Source: Mycolicibacterium sp. (GTDB lineage: Bacteria; Actinomycetota; Actinomycetes; Mycobacteriales; Mycobacteriaceae). Taken from it: DNA of 64,000 nt. Positions 10,034-17,719 of the stretch are shown in pieces. The stretch is taken from the NCBI RefSeq assembly GCF_016462545.1, contig NZ_JAEMTA010000022.1:1-64000 (forward strand), read 5' to 3'. Position 1 is the stretch's first letter. Every line of letters begins with the position of its first letter. The notes beneath the pieces were generated by a model, which searched no databases, was not told the origin of the DNA, and was given only the letters and a program-made list of their open reading frames with translations. The translations under genes and the position numbers were made by a program.

Positions 10034-11239
10034 TCAACCTGCTCGCGCTCGTAGGGTCGTCGGACGATCGTCGTGTTGCGGCACGTGCTCCACCTCGACG
10101 GGTTGCCGGCGTTCGCCGACCATGCGGCGCATCCACATCCGCGCCGGTTCCTCCACGAAGTGGAACAGCAGGACCGCGAGGAGCATGGAGACGGCGATCA
10201 GCCCTACGAAGATGAGCTTCGCTCCGATGCTCGGCGCCATGCTGATCTGGTACTGCGCCATGATCCACAGCCACGCGGTGTGCACCAGCTCGTGCACCAT
10301 GTAGAGGCCGAACGACACCTGCCCGCCGTAGACCAGCAGCCGGGTCGACAAGAGGGCAGGCAGCGTGCCCATGCCGAGCGCCAGTGCGACGACCAAGGGC
10401 ATGAACAGGACGTCGACGAGGCCGAAGTCGTCGCGGATGGTGGGGATCGGGTGCGCCTCGAACCAGTACAGCGCGCCCACGATCACGGCACTCAACGCGA
10501 TCGACACGTAGCCGGCGCGACGGCGGGCCCGGTCGGTGGGGCGCATCTTGCGGACCGCGGCGCAGGCCAGCGCACCTGCGGTGAACTGCAGCAGGATGCG
10601 CGGTAGCCAGCTCCACGGGGTGTAGAACTGTCCACCCGAACCCACCAGGAGGATCACCGGCGGCAGCGTGGCCGCGAAGGCCAGCAGAAGCAGGCCCCTG
10701 GCTCGCGTCGCGCGGTCGATCCGAAAGATCACCAGCACGACCAGCCCGAACAAGAGGTACGCGAGCCATTCGGCGCTGATGGACCAGGCGGGTCCATCCC
10801 AGCTCGAGAAATCGAAGAAGGGTTGGAACCACAGCTGCACCATGACGAGCTGGCGGATGTAGCTCACCGCGGTGAGCGCACCTGCCTCTGGCGAGGGGAA
10901 GTCGCCGACGTTGAGGGTGAAGATGATCCACAACGCGGCGAGGTGCATCGTCACCAGGTACAGCGGCCACACCCTGGCGAGCCGAAGCCATAGGAAGTGC
11001 ATGGTGGCCTTCGTCGACCACGACTCGCCCATGCGATCGAGGTAGTTCCAGGTCAGGACGAAGCCGCTGAGAATGAAGAACAGATCGACGCCCTGGGCGC
11101 CGCATTCGAGAATCGGCTTCAGCGAGTCGTACAGCGGCGGCGACGCCATCTGCAGCAACGGTCGGAAGTGGAAGAGGACCACCCAGAGCGCGGCGACGAT
11201 GCGCAGGCCGGACAAGGCCCTGATCTCTCCGGTCCGCAC
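10034..11239 (-). CDS. Acyltransferase 3 family integral membrane protein
   Basis: A 401-residue polytopic protein of the acyltransferase 3 (OafA/WecH-like) family, which O-acylates cell-surface carbohydrates or lipids. Family marks are IRALSGLRIVAALWVVLFHF at the N-terminus (with the conserved His), FFILSGFVLTWNY, PAWSISAEWLAYL and the late FVEEPARMWMRR. About ten membrane spans are expected. The start is GTG at 11239. The SGNH hydrolase directly downstream is the likely functional partner that would complete an OafA-like acyl-transfer unit; the substrate is unknown. Confidence 0.9.
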   Translation of the reverse strand: MRTGEIRALSGLRIVAALWVVLFHFRPLLQMASPPLYDSLKPILECGAQGVDLFFILSGFVLTWNYLDRMGESWSTKATMHFLWLRLARVWPLYLVTMHLAALWIIFTLNVGDFPSPEAGALTAVSYIRQLVMVQLWFQPFFDFSSWDGPAWSISAEWLAYLLFGLVVLVIFRIDRATRARGLLLLAFAATLPPVILLVGSGGQFYTPWSWLPRILLQFTAGALACAAVRKMRPTDRARRRAGYVSIALSAVIVGALYWFEAHPIPTIRDDFGLVDVLFMPLVVALALGMGTLPALLSTRLLVYGGQVSFGLYMVHELVHTAWLWIMAQYQISMAPSIGAKLIFVGLIAVSMLLAVLLFHFVEEPARMWMRRMVGERRQPVEVEHVPQHDDRPTTLRARAG

Positions 11240-11548
11240 AACACTCTTTCCGTGGCTCGAGCTGTTCGTTTCGCGTGCATACCGCGCCGTTGCGTCCGCT
11301 GGCCGTGCGGTCGACGACCTGCCATCGGCTCATGGCACCCTAACAGCGCCGCCGAGGCCGCGGCACATTCGCAACGCTGTGCAATTCCTGGGCGCGCCCA
11401 ATTCGCCACTGTCCGAGACGGTCTCGAGCAGGATCGGTCGCGCGCCGATTCTCTAAGCATTTACCGCGGCCAGAGGGCACAATTCGAGGGGAGCCCTGCG
11501 CAGCCCGCACGGTCGCTCAGCCCTACCTCCTTAAGGAAACCCCCTCCC
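11240..11548. other. Divergent intergenic region, 309 bp, no gene seen
   Basis: This gap separates the acyltransferase (minus) from the Rieske lipoprotein (plus). Short open frames cross it but lack ribosome binding sites or recognisable composition. A Shine-Dalgarno-like AAGGAAA sits at its right end before the Rieske ATG. No repeat, tRNA or convincing promoter motif was identified. Confidence 0.5.
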
Positions 11549-11974
11549 ATGCTCGAAGAGATCCGTCCGCCGCGCAGAGCGGTCGTCGTCGGCGCAGGAC
11601 TCGGCGCACTCGTCACCGCCGTCGCCGCGTGCAGCAGCTCCGGCACGACGCCGCAGGCGAGTTCCGAGGCGGCGAGTTCGACCCCCGCACCCGCCGGTAC
11701 GCCCCTCGCCAAGGTCGCCGACGTACCCGTCGGATCGGGTGTCATCCTCGAGGAGGTGGTGATCACACAGCCGACGGCAGGTGACTTCAAGGGTTTCTCG
11801 TCGGTCTGCCCGCACCAAGGGTGCAACGTCTCCAAGATCACCGACGGAAAGATCATCTGCCCCTGTCACAACAGCGAGTTCAACCTCGACGGCACAGTGG
11901 CTCAGGGACCGGCGAAGCAACCGTTGGAGGCAAAGCCCGTGTCGGTGCGGGGCGATTCGATCGTCGCGGACTGA
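11549..11974 (+). CDS. Tat-type lipoprotein with Rieske [2Fe-2S] domain
   Basis: A 141-residue protein that starts with a twin-arginine-like leader (RPPRRAVVVGAG) and a lipobox ending at Cys28 (VTAVAAC). A Ser/Thr/Pro-rich linker follows, then a compact Rieske domain. Cluster ligands are Cys87/His89 (CPHQGC) and Cys104/His107 (CPCHNSEF), and Cys92 and Cys106 could form the disulfide typical of high-potential Rieske proteins. It is thus predicted to be an electron carrier anchored on the outer face of the membrane after folded export. No oxygenase or cytochrome partner is adjacent. AAGGAAA precedes the ATG. Confidence 0.88.
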   Translation: MLEEIRPPRRAVVVGAGLGALVTAVAACSSSGTTPQASSEAASSTPAPAGTPLAKVADVPVGSGVILEEVVITQPTAGDFKGFSSVCPHQGCNVSKITDGKIICPCHNSEFNLDGTVAQGPAKQPLEAKPVSVRGDSIVAD

Positions 11975-11982
11975 CCCCGGCG

Positions 11983-12642
11983 TCAGCCGGCCGCGTTGGG
12001 CCGCAGCGGCGGGCAGTTGCCCTGGGCGTCGACGGCCAGTTCGAAGTGCCAGATCTCGTTGGCGTAGATCTGACACAGCCCGAACCGCGGTCCGTTGCGG
12101 ATCATCCACTCGTCCGCGATGACGGGGCCGACGTCCACCGCCTTGCCCATCACGTGCATCGACTGTTCCGGTGACGCCACGAACTGGCTCGCGATCTCGA
12201 CGCTGCCGTAACTGGTCACCGCCTCGTCGAAGAGTCGGCGCTGAAAGCCCTTCGACCGCCAGCCCGACGTCAACCGCAGGTCGACGCCGTCGACGGCCGC
12301 CGCCTGCGTGGCATCCTGAATTGCCTTGAGCAGCACGGGATCGAGGAAGCCCACCACCGGGTTCTTGACGTCGAACGGCGAGGCCATCTGGCCGTCGGGG
12401 ATCGATCCCCCTGTCGTATCGACGGCGCCGCTTCCGATCGCCAGCGCAGCGTCGGCGCCCTGGTCCGGCTGGCTGGGCACCAGGGCTGCCGACAACCCGA
12501 TCGCGAGCGGCTCGACCGCCACGGGTCGCTCCGCGGTCGGCGCAGGCGCCGGTGCCGGTGCCGGTGCCGTCGGCGTGCATCCCATCAGGATTGCGCCCAG
12601 TCCCAGTGCCGTCACGACCGAGCCGCTCACCCCCAGACGCAT
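11983..12642 (-). CDS. Lipoprotein with M15-type D-Ala-D-Ala carboxypeptidase domain
   Basis: A 219-residue protein with a lipoprotein signal (GLGAILMGC) and an Ala/Pro repeat linker. Its C-terminal domain is of the VanY/M15 peptidase family: LTSGWRS, SMHVMGKAVDVG (zinc His and Asp) and EIWHFEL (second zinc His). It is predicted to trim D-Ala from peptidoglycan stem peptides at the outer membrane-facing side of the cytoplasmic membrane. It is divergent from the phosphodiesterase gene with only 11 bp between the start codons, so their promoters must lie within each other's coding region or both genes are leaderless. Confidence 0.85.
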   Translation of the reverse strand: MRLGVSGSVVTALGLGAILMGCTPTAPAPAPAPAPTAERPVAVEPLAIGLSAALVPSQPDQGADAALAIGSGAVDTTGGSIPDGQMASPFDVKNPVVGFLDPVLLKAIQDATQAAAVDGVDLRLTSGWRSKGFQRRLFDEAVTSYGSVEIASQFVASPEQSMHVMGKAVDVGPVIADEWMIRNGPRFGLCQIYANEIWHFELAVDAQGNCPPLRPNAAG

Positions 12643-12653
12643 GGGTTGAGCGT

Positions 12654-13808
12654 ATGGCAGGCTCTGCGGACGTGGACCTTCCGAGCCCCGATCCAGGTCT
12701 CCCCCATCTCGCGGACGTCGTGCCGTCGGTGCTGGCCGCGCTGGGTGCTCGCGACTTCGAGCACCGAATTCCCTTGCGGCACGGACTCTCCGGGGCGTGC
12801 GTATTGCTCGTCGACGGGCTCGGCGCCGAACTGCTCGATGCTCATGCCGATGACGCGCCGGTACTGGCCGGACTCCGCGGGCAGACCCTCAGCGTCGGCT
12901 TCCCCTCCACGACGGCCGCCGGGTTGGCGGCCGTCGGTACCGGATGCCGCAGCGGCGAACACGGCATGGTCGGCTACACCTTCAGGCTCGGCGACGCCGG
13001 TGTGGTCAACGCCCTGCAGTGGCGGCCGCACCCCTGGGGCGAGGACCTACGAGACGCATTGCCGCCCGAAACGGTCCAGCCGCTGCCGACCACCTTCGAG
13101 AGGGCAGCTTCGGCGGGGTTCGCGGTGAGCGTCGTCTCCAATGCTCAGTTCGCCGATTCCGGACTGACGCGCGCGGTGTTGCGCGGCGGAAGCTACGTCG
13201 GTGTGCAGGGGCTGGGAGATCTCGCCGCGGGAGTGCAGGACGCGATCGCGGGTCGAGGTTTCTGTTACGGCTACCACGGCGATCTCGACCTCATCGGCCA
13301 TCTTCACGGCCCGGGTTCGACGGCGTGGCGGATGCAATTGCGCCAGGTCGACCGGCTGGTCGAGTCGGTTATGGAGAATCTGCCGTCAGGCGGTCTGCTG
13401 GCGGTGGTAGCTGATCACGGCATGGTCGGTGTCGGCGATGCGGACCGGGTGGACCTCGACGGCGACGCGGCTCTGCTCGACGGGGTGAACGCGATTGGCG
13501 GCGAGGCGCGCGCCCGGCACGTCTACGCCGATGATGGCGCCGCCGACGACGTGCTCGCGGCATGGCGGGGAACCCTCGGCGCTCGGGCCTGGGTGGTCTC
13601 CCGCGACGAAGCAATCGCGGCGGGGTGGTTCGGCGACCGGATCGCCGACGGCGTGCACGGGCGCATCGGCGACGTGGTGGCGGCCGGTCGCGGCACGACG
13701 GTGATGGTGCGGCGCACGGTGGAGCCCATCGAATCGGCCCTCCTCGGGCACCACGGTTCCCTCACCACCGCAGAGCAGCGAGTCCCGCTGCTGTTGGCCT
13801 ACGGATAA
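12654..13808 (+). CDS. Type I phosphodiesterase / nucleotide pyrophosphatase family protein
   Basis: A 384-residue cytosolic protein of the alkaline phosphatase superfamily (phosphodiesterase/nucleotide pyrophosphatase branch). Metal-site motifs visible are VLLVDGLGAEL (first Asp), SVGFPSTTAAG (nucleophilic Thr/Ser region), YGYHGDLDLIGHLHGPGS (Asp and His ligands) and AVVADHGMVGV (Asp-His). It would hydrolyse a phosphodiester; the substrate is unknown. The ATG at 12654 is the first start after the divergent gene; the frame is open upstream but only with low-complexity shadow sequence. The yaaA gene follows 10 bp downstream. Confidence 0.82.
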   Translation: MAGSADVDLPSPDPGLPHLADVVPSVLAALGARDFEHRIPLRHGLSGACVLLVDGLGAELLDAHADDAPVLAGLRGQTLSVGFPSTTAAGLAAVGTGCRSGEHGMVGYTFRLGDAGVVNALQWRPHPWGEDLRDALPPETVQPLPTTFERAASAGFAVSVVSNAQFADSGLTRAVLRGGSYVGVQGLGDLAAGVQDAIAGRGFCYGYHGDLDLIGHLHGPGSTAWRMQLRQVDRLVESVMENLPSGGLLAVVADHGMVGVGDADRVDLDGDAALLDGVNAIGGEARARHVYADDGAADDVLAAWRGTLGARAWVVSRDEAIAAGWFGDRIADGVHGRIGDVVAAGRGTTVMVRRTVEPIESALLGHHGSLTTAEQRVPLLLAYG

Positions 13809-13818
13809 CCTCGTCGCC

Positions 13819-14565
13819 GTGATCGTGCTGCTGCCGCCGTCGGAGACCAAGCGAGATGGAGGCGACGGTCCTGTGCTGCGCCTGGAGGCCCTGAGCTCGC
13901 CTGAGTTGGGGCCGCTGCGCGCCGCGCTCGTCGACGAGTTGATCGCCCTGTCCGACGATCGTCCCGCCGCCCGGCGGGCCTTGGGCATCTCGGCGTCGCA
14001 GGACGGCGAGATCGACCGCAACGCCATCTTGGCGACCGCACCGACCATGCCTGCCATCGAGCGCTACACCGGCGTGCTCTACGACGCCTTGGACGTCATG
14101 TCGTTGCGCGGCGCGGCGGCGTCGCGCGCCAGGTCGCGACTAGCCGTGGGCTCCGCCCTGTTCGGGCTGTTGCGGGCCGACGATGCCATCCCCGCCTACC
14201 GGTTGTCGGCCGGCTCGAAGTTGCCAGGGGGTGCGACGCTGGCGGCCAGGTGGCGACCCGTCCTGGAACCCGTCCTGGAGCGGCTGGCCGACACCGAATT
14301 GGTCGTCGACCTGAGGTCCGGCTCCTATGCGGCGCTCGGCCGGCTGCCGCGGGCCGTCGACGTGGACGTGGTCGCGGAGCATCCCGACGGTCGGCGCACG
14401 ATCGTCAGCCACTTCAACAAGGCACACAAGGGGCGGCTGGCGCGGGTGCTGGCGTCGAGCAGATCGGAACCGAACGATGCGGCGGCGGTGGCGTCGCTGG
14501 CCCGCCGAGCCGGGATGCGCGTGGAGCGCACGGGCCACGAGCTGACCGTGGTGGTGCCCGCCTGA
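13819..14565 (+). CDS. yaaA: YaaA family peroxide-stress protein
   Basis: The 248-residue product belongs to the YaaA/DUF328 family, DNA-binding proteins that lower oxidative damage from free iron in E. coli. Typical segments are LLPPSETKR at the N-terminus, RYTGVLYDALD, YRLSAGSKLPG and VSHFNKAHKGRLAR. It starts with GTG 10 bp after the phosphodiesterase stop, suggesting an operon. It is several genes away from katG, so any joint oxidative-stress role is only thematic. Confidence 0.85.
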   Translation: MIVLLPPSETKRDGGDGPVLRLEALSSPELGPLRAALVDELIALSDDRPAARRALGISASQDGEIDRNAILATAPTMPAIERYTGVLYDALDVMSLRGAAASRARSRLAVGSALFGLLRADDAIPAYRLSAGSKLPGGATLAARWRPVLEPVLERLADTELVVDLRSGSYAALGRLPRAVDVDVVAEHPDGRRTIVSHFNKAHKGRLARVLASSRSEPNDAAAVASLARRAGMRVERTGHELTVVVPA

Positions 14566-14569
14566 AGGC

Positions 14570-14977
14570 TCAGAGAGTTCCGAAGAACTCGATCGAGTTG
14601 CCGTCGGGATCGGCGATGAACATCCACCCCATGCCCGGGACGGGCGCGAACTCCGTCGGCGGTTCGACGATCGGGTAACCCGCGGCCTCGACCTTGGCGG
14701 CGACCTCGTGCAGATTCCGCACGCCGACGGTGAAATACCTCAGCCCGCCCTGCGCCCGCCCCCCACCGGGAGACGGCGGCAGCGGGGGCGGCGTCGTATA
14801 GGTGACGAGTTTCAGCACGCTGCCGCCCAAGACGTAGCGCCGCTGGGTCCCGTCGGCGAACTCGATCTCGCCCTGGGGTTCGAGGCCGAGGAAGCCCTCG
14901 TAGAACTCGACCATCGCCTCGACGTTCGTCGTCACCAGACCGATCTCGATGCTGGGGCTCAACAGGTCCAGGATCAC
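14570..14977 (-). CDS. Glyoxalase/bleomycin resistance (VOC) family protein
   Basis: A ~135-residue vicinal-oxygen-chelate protein with two beta-alpha-beta-beta-beta modules. Characteristic text is IGLVTTNVEAMVEFYEGFLG near the start and MFIADPDGNSIEFFG at the end, where the final Glu is the usual metal ligand. The function could be isomerase, dioxygenase or binding protein. The GTG at 14977 is preferred; an in-frame ATG at 15010 would add eleven residues but swallow the GAGG-like ribosome binding site. It is convergent with yaaA with 4 bp between stops. Confidence 0.8.
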   Translation of the reverse strand: MILDLLSPSIEIGLVTTNVEAMVEFYEGFLGLEPQGEIEFADGTQRRYVLGGSVLKLVTYTTPPPLPPSPGGGRAQGGLRYFTVGVRNLHEVAAKVEAAGYPIVEPPTEFAPVPGMGWMFIADPDGNSIEFFGTL

Positions 14978-15084
14978 GGTGTCTCTACCTCGTATCGCCG
15001 AAGGGTGCAAGCCAACTCACACTATGCCGACCGCGGACCGGTCCGGCTGATTTCCCGTCGAGGCGAACGTCTGACACACTGGTC

Positions 15085-15210
15085 GGCGAGGGGAGTATTC
15101 CTTACGCCACGGTGTCGTCATCACGTTGCCCAGTGTCGGGTAGCCGGTGCCGTGGATCGCACCCGGTGCGGTGGTAGAGACCTCGGTCGTTCCACTACGC
15201 CCGGAGGCAG
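15085..15210 (+). promoter_or_regulatory. Probable yybP-ykoY (Mn2+) riboswitch upstream of terC
   Basis: The two strongly conserved loops of the yybP-ykoY class are both present in the terC leader in the correct order: GGGGAGTA at 15090-15097 and GAGACC at 15177-15182. CGAGG next to the first loop can pair with CCTCG at the second, and CCACGG/CCGTGG form an internal helix in between. terC starts 37 nt after the second loop. TerC-family exporters are a classic target of this Mn2+-sensing RNA. Boundaries are approximate and no covariance search was run. Confidence 0.58.
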
Positions 15211-15218
15211 TCCCACTC

Positions 15219-16211
15219 ATGCAAGTCACCCAGATCGAATGGATCGTCACCCTCGGTGTGACGTTGGCCGTCCTGCTGTTCGACATCATCTTCATCGCCC
15301 GCCGACCGCACGAACCCACGTTCAAGGAGTGCGCGATCGCGCTCGGGTTCTATGTCGGCCTCGCCGTCGCCTTCGGCGTGTGGGTGTGGTCATTTCACGG
15401 CAGCCAGTTCGGCGTCGAGTTCTTCGCGGGCTGGCTCACCGAATACAGCCTGTCGATCGACAACCTGTTCATCTTCCTGATCATCATGGCGAGCTTCAAG
15501 GTGCCGCGGAAGTATCAGCAGGAGGCACTGCTGATCGGCATCATCCTGGCGCTGATCTTCCGCGGGATCTTCATCGCCATCGGCGCGGTCGCCATCAACC
15601 AGTTCTCCTGGATCTTCTACGTCTTTGGCGCGTTCCTGGTGTACACCGCGATCACCCTGGTCCGCGACACCGACCACGACGACGACGGCGAGAACAGCGT
15701 CGTGAAGTTCGCCCGTAGGCACCTGACCCTGACCGACAAGTGGGACGGGCTCAAGCTGTGGATCAAGGAGGACGGCAAGCGTCTGATGACGCCGATGTTC
15801 CTCGTGATCGTCGCGCTGGGCACCACCGACCTGCTGTTCGCCCTGGACTCGATTCCCGCCATCTACGGGCTCACCAAGGAGCCCTACATCGTGTTCACGG
15901 CGAACGTGTTCGCGCTGATGGGCCTGCGCCAGCTGTACTTCCTGCTCGGCGACATGCTCAAGCGCCTGGTCTACCTGTCCCAGGGCCTGGCCTTCATCCT
16001 GGCGTTCATCGGCGTGAAGCTGGTGTTGCACGCGCTGCACGAGAACGAGCTGCCGTTCATCAACGGTGGCGAGCATGTGCCGGTGCCCGAGATCCCCACG
16101 CTGCTCAGCCTCGGCGTCATCATCGTCACGCTGGTCGTCACGACGGCCGCGAGCCTGTACAAGACCCGGGTCGTCGACAAGAAGGCGGATGCGGTCGAGG
16201 AGGCCAACTAG
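15219..16211 (+). CDS. terC: TerC family integral membrane metal-ion exporter
   Basis: A 330-residue polytopic protein of the TerC family. Conserved acidic membrane motifs are VLLFDIIFIARR, EYSLSIDNLFIF and TTDLLFALDSIPAI, the signature of these transporters. Family members are linked to tellurite resistance and to Mn2+ export. The ATG at 15219 follows GGAGG, and the alternative upstream start at 15147 would run through the predicted riboswitch. The leader RNA suggests induction by Mn2+. An amidase gene follows 47 bp downstream on the same strand but has no obvious functional link. Confidence 0.93.
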   Translation: MQVTQIEWIVTLGVTLAVLLFDIIFIARRPHEPTFKECAIALGFYVGLAVAFGVWVWSFHGSQFGVEFFAGWLTEYSLSIDNLFIFLIIMASFKVPRKYQQEALLIGIILALIFRGIFIAIGAVAINQFSWIFYVFGAFLVYTAITLVRDTDHDDDGENSVVKFARRHLTLTDKWDGLKLWIKEDGKRLMTPMFLVIVALGTTDLLFALDSIPAIYGLTKEPYIVFTANVFALMGLRQLYFLLGDMLKRLVYLSQGLAFILAFIGVKLVLHALHENELPFINGGEHVPVPEIPTLLSLGVIIVTLVVTTAASLYKTRVVDKKADAVEEAN

Positions 16212-16258
16212 CCGTCGCCGAGTTGCCGATAGCGCTGCGAGGCTTCAGGATCCGACCA

Positions 16259-17719
16259 ATGGACTCAGAGCAGGCTCGCGAACTGGCATCCGTCGACGCG
16301 ATCGGCCAGGCGTCGCTCGTCGCGTCGGGTGAGCTGACGGCCGTCGAACTTCTCGACGCCGCGATCATCCGGCTCGACGCGGCCCGCGTGCTCAACGCCG
16401 TCATCACCGATCTCTTCGATCGGGCTCGGCAGCAGGCCGCGGCGCTGGACACCTCGGGCGCGCTGCGCACGGGCGAGGCCGGCCCGCTGGCCGGAGTCCC
16501 CTTCCTGCTCAAGGATCTGGGGTCGTCGCTGGCCGGGACTCCGGAGGCGATGGGGTCACGGGCGCTGCGCTCACACGTGGCGTCGGAGACGTCATGGACG
16601 GTGGAACGCTATCTGGACGCCGGCCTGGTCGTGTTCGGGAAGACCAACACCCCTGAGTGGGGCAACCACTGCACGACCGAGCCGCTGCTGTTCGGGCCGA
16701 CCGTGAATCCGTGGGCGCCCGACGTCACCCCCGGCGGATCGAGTGGCGGATCGGCAGCCGCGGTCGCGGCCGGTGTCGTTCCCGCCGCCTCCGGTGGGGA
16801 TGGCACCGGGTCCATCAGAGTGCCCGCCTCGTGCTGCGGACTGGTCGGGCTGAAGCCACGGCGCGGGCGCAGCTCGTTCGCACCGGACGGCGGGCAGGGC
16901 ATGGAGGGGTTGGTCAACGGGCACGCCCTGACGCGGACGGTCCGCGACAGTGCAGCCCTCCTCGACGTGATCACCGGATCCGCTGTCGGCGATCCGTACA
17001 CCGTGCCCGTTCCAGACACGTCGTTCTTGGCGGCGATCGGGCACACGCCTTCGGCCACCCGCATTCTCACCACCACGGAGTCCCCGTTCCCCGGCCCACC
17101 GACGCACCCCGAGGTCGTCGCCGCCGTGGAGTCGGTGGGCCGCGCCCTTGGCGAGCTTGGTCACGTCGTGGATGCCGGCGCCCCGAGCTTCGACCCGGAC
17201 GCGGTGGCTGACGCGATCGCCGTGCTGCACACCGTCAGCAATGCGCAACTGCACGCCTTCGGCAGGGACGTTCTCGGCCGCGAACCCGACGAGGACGACT
17301 TCGAGCCGAGCAGCTGGGTGATGATGCGCGAGGGATTCACTACCTCGGGCGTCGCCTACGCCGAGGCGATCGGCGCCGTCCACGCCCAGACGCGCAGCTT
17401 CGCCGCGGGTATGGCCGCCCACGATGTCCTGCTGGTGCCGACGCTGCTCACTCCCCCGCCGCCCTACGGCCTGCTGAATCAGCCGCGTGGCACCACCCGC
17501 GCGTTCTTCGACGTCGAGTTCGCCACGACGGGGTGGACGACGATGGCGAACGTGACCGGCTGGGCGGCGATGTCGTTGCCACTCGGGGTCACCTCGTCGG
17601 GTCTGCCGATCGGCGTTCAGCTGATGGCGCCCGACGAGGGGATCCTGTTGCAGCTCGCCGCTCAGCTCGAGGTGGCGATGCCGTGGTCAGGCCGGCTGCC
17701 CGCCGGATGGATCGGCTGA
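16259..17719 (+). CDS. Amidase signature family enzyme
   Basis: A 486-residue amidase of the Ser-cisSer-Lys class. Lys85 (PFLLKDLG), cis-Ser161 (TPGGSSGGSAAAV) and the nucleophile Ser185 (DGTGSIRVPAS) sit at the expected spacing, so the enzyme should hydrolyse a carboxamide or aryl-amide. There are no gatB/gatC neighbours, so it is a stand-alone amidase, not the tRNA amidotransferase subunit. The substrate is unknown. The 3' end overlaps the convergent histidine kinase gene by 33 bp. Confidence 0.9.
   Translation: MDSEQARELASVDAIGQASLVASGELTAVELLDAAIIRLDAARVLNAVITDLFDRARQQAAALDTSGALRTGEAGPLAGVPFLLKDLGSSLAGTPEAMGSRALRSHVASETSWTVERYLDAGLVVFGKTNTPEWGNHCTTEPLLFGPTVNPWAPDVTPGGSSGGSAAAVAAGVVPAASGGDGTGSIRVPASCCGLVGLKPRRGRSSFAPDGGQGMEGLVNGHALTRTVRDSAALLDVITGSAVGDPYTVPVPDTSFLAAIGHTPSATRILTTTESPFPGPPTHPEVVAAVESVGRALGELGHVVDAGAPSFDPDAVADAIAVLHTVSNAQLHAFGRDVLGREPDEDDFEPSSWVMMREGFTTSGVAYAEAIGAVHAQTRSFAAGMAAHDVLLVPTLLTPPPPYGLLNQPRGTTRAFFDVEFATTGWTTMANVTGWAAMSLPLGVTSSGLPIGVQLMAPDEGILLQLAAQLEVAMPWSGRLPAGWIG

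Noticed and set aside
9327..11333. A 668-residue minus-strand frame that would fuse the SGNH hydrolase to upstream sequence
   Set aside because: The upstream two thirds are an out-of-frame reading of the acyltransferase gene (Arg/Pro/His-rich); the real SGNH protein starts at 10025 with its own signal peptide.
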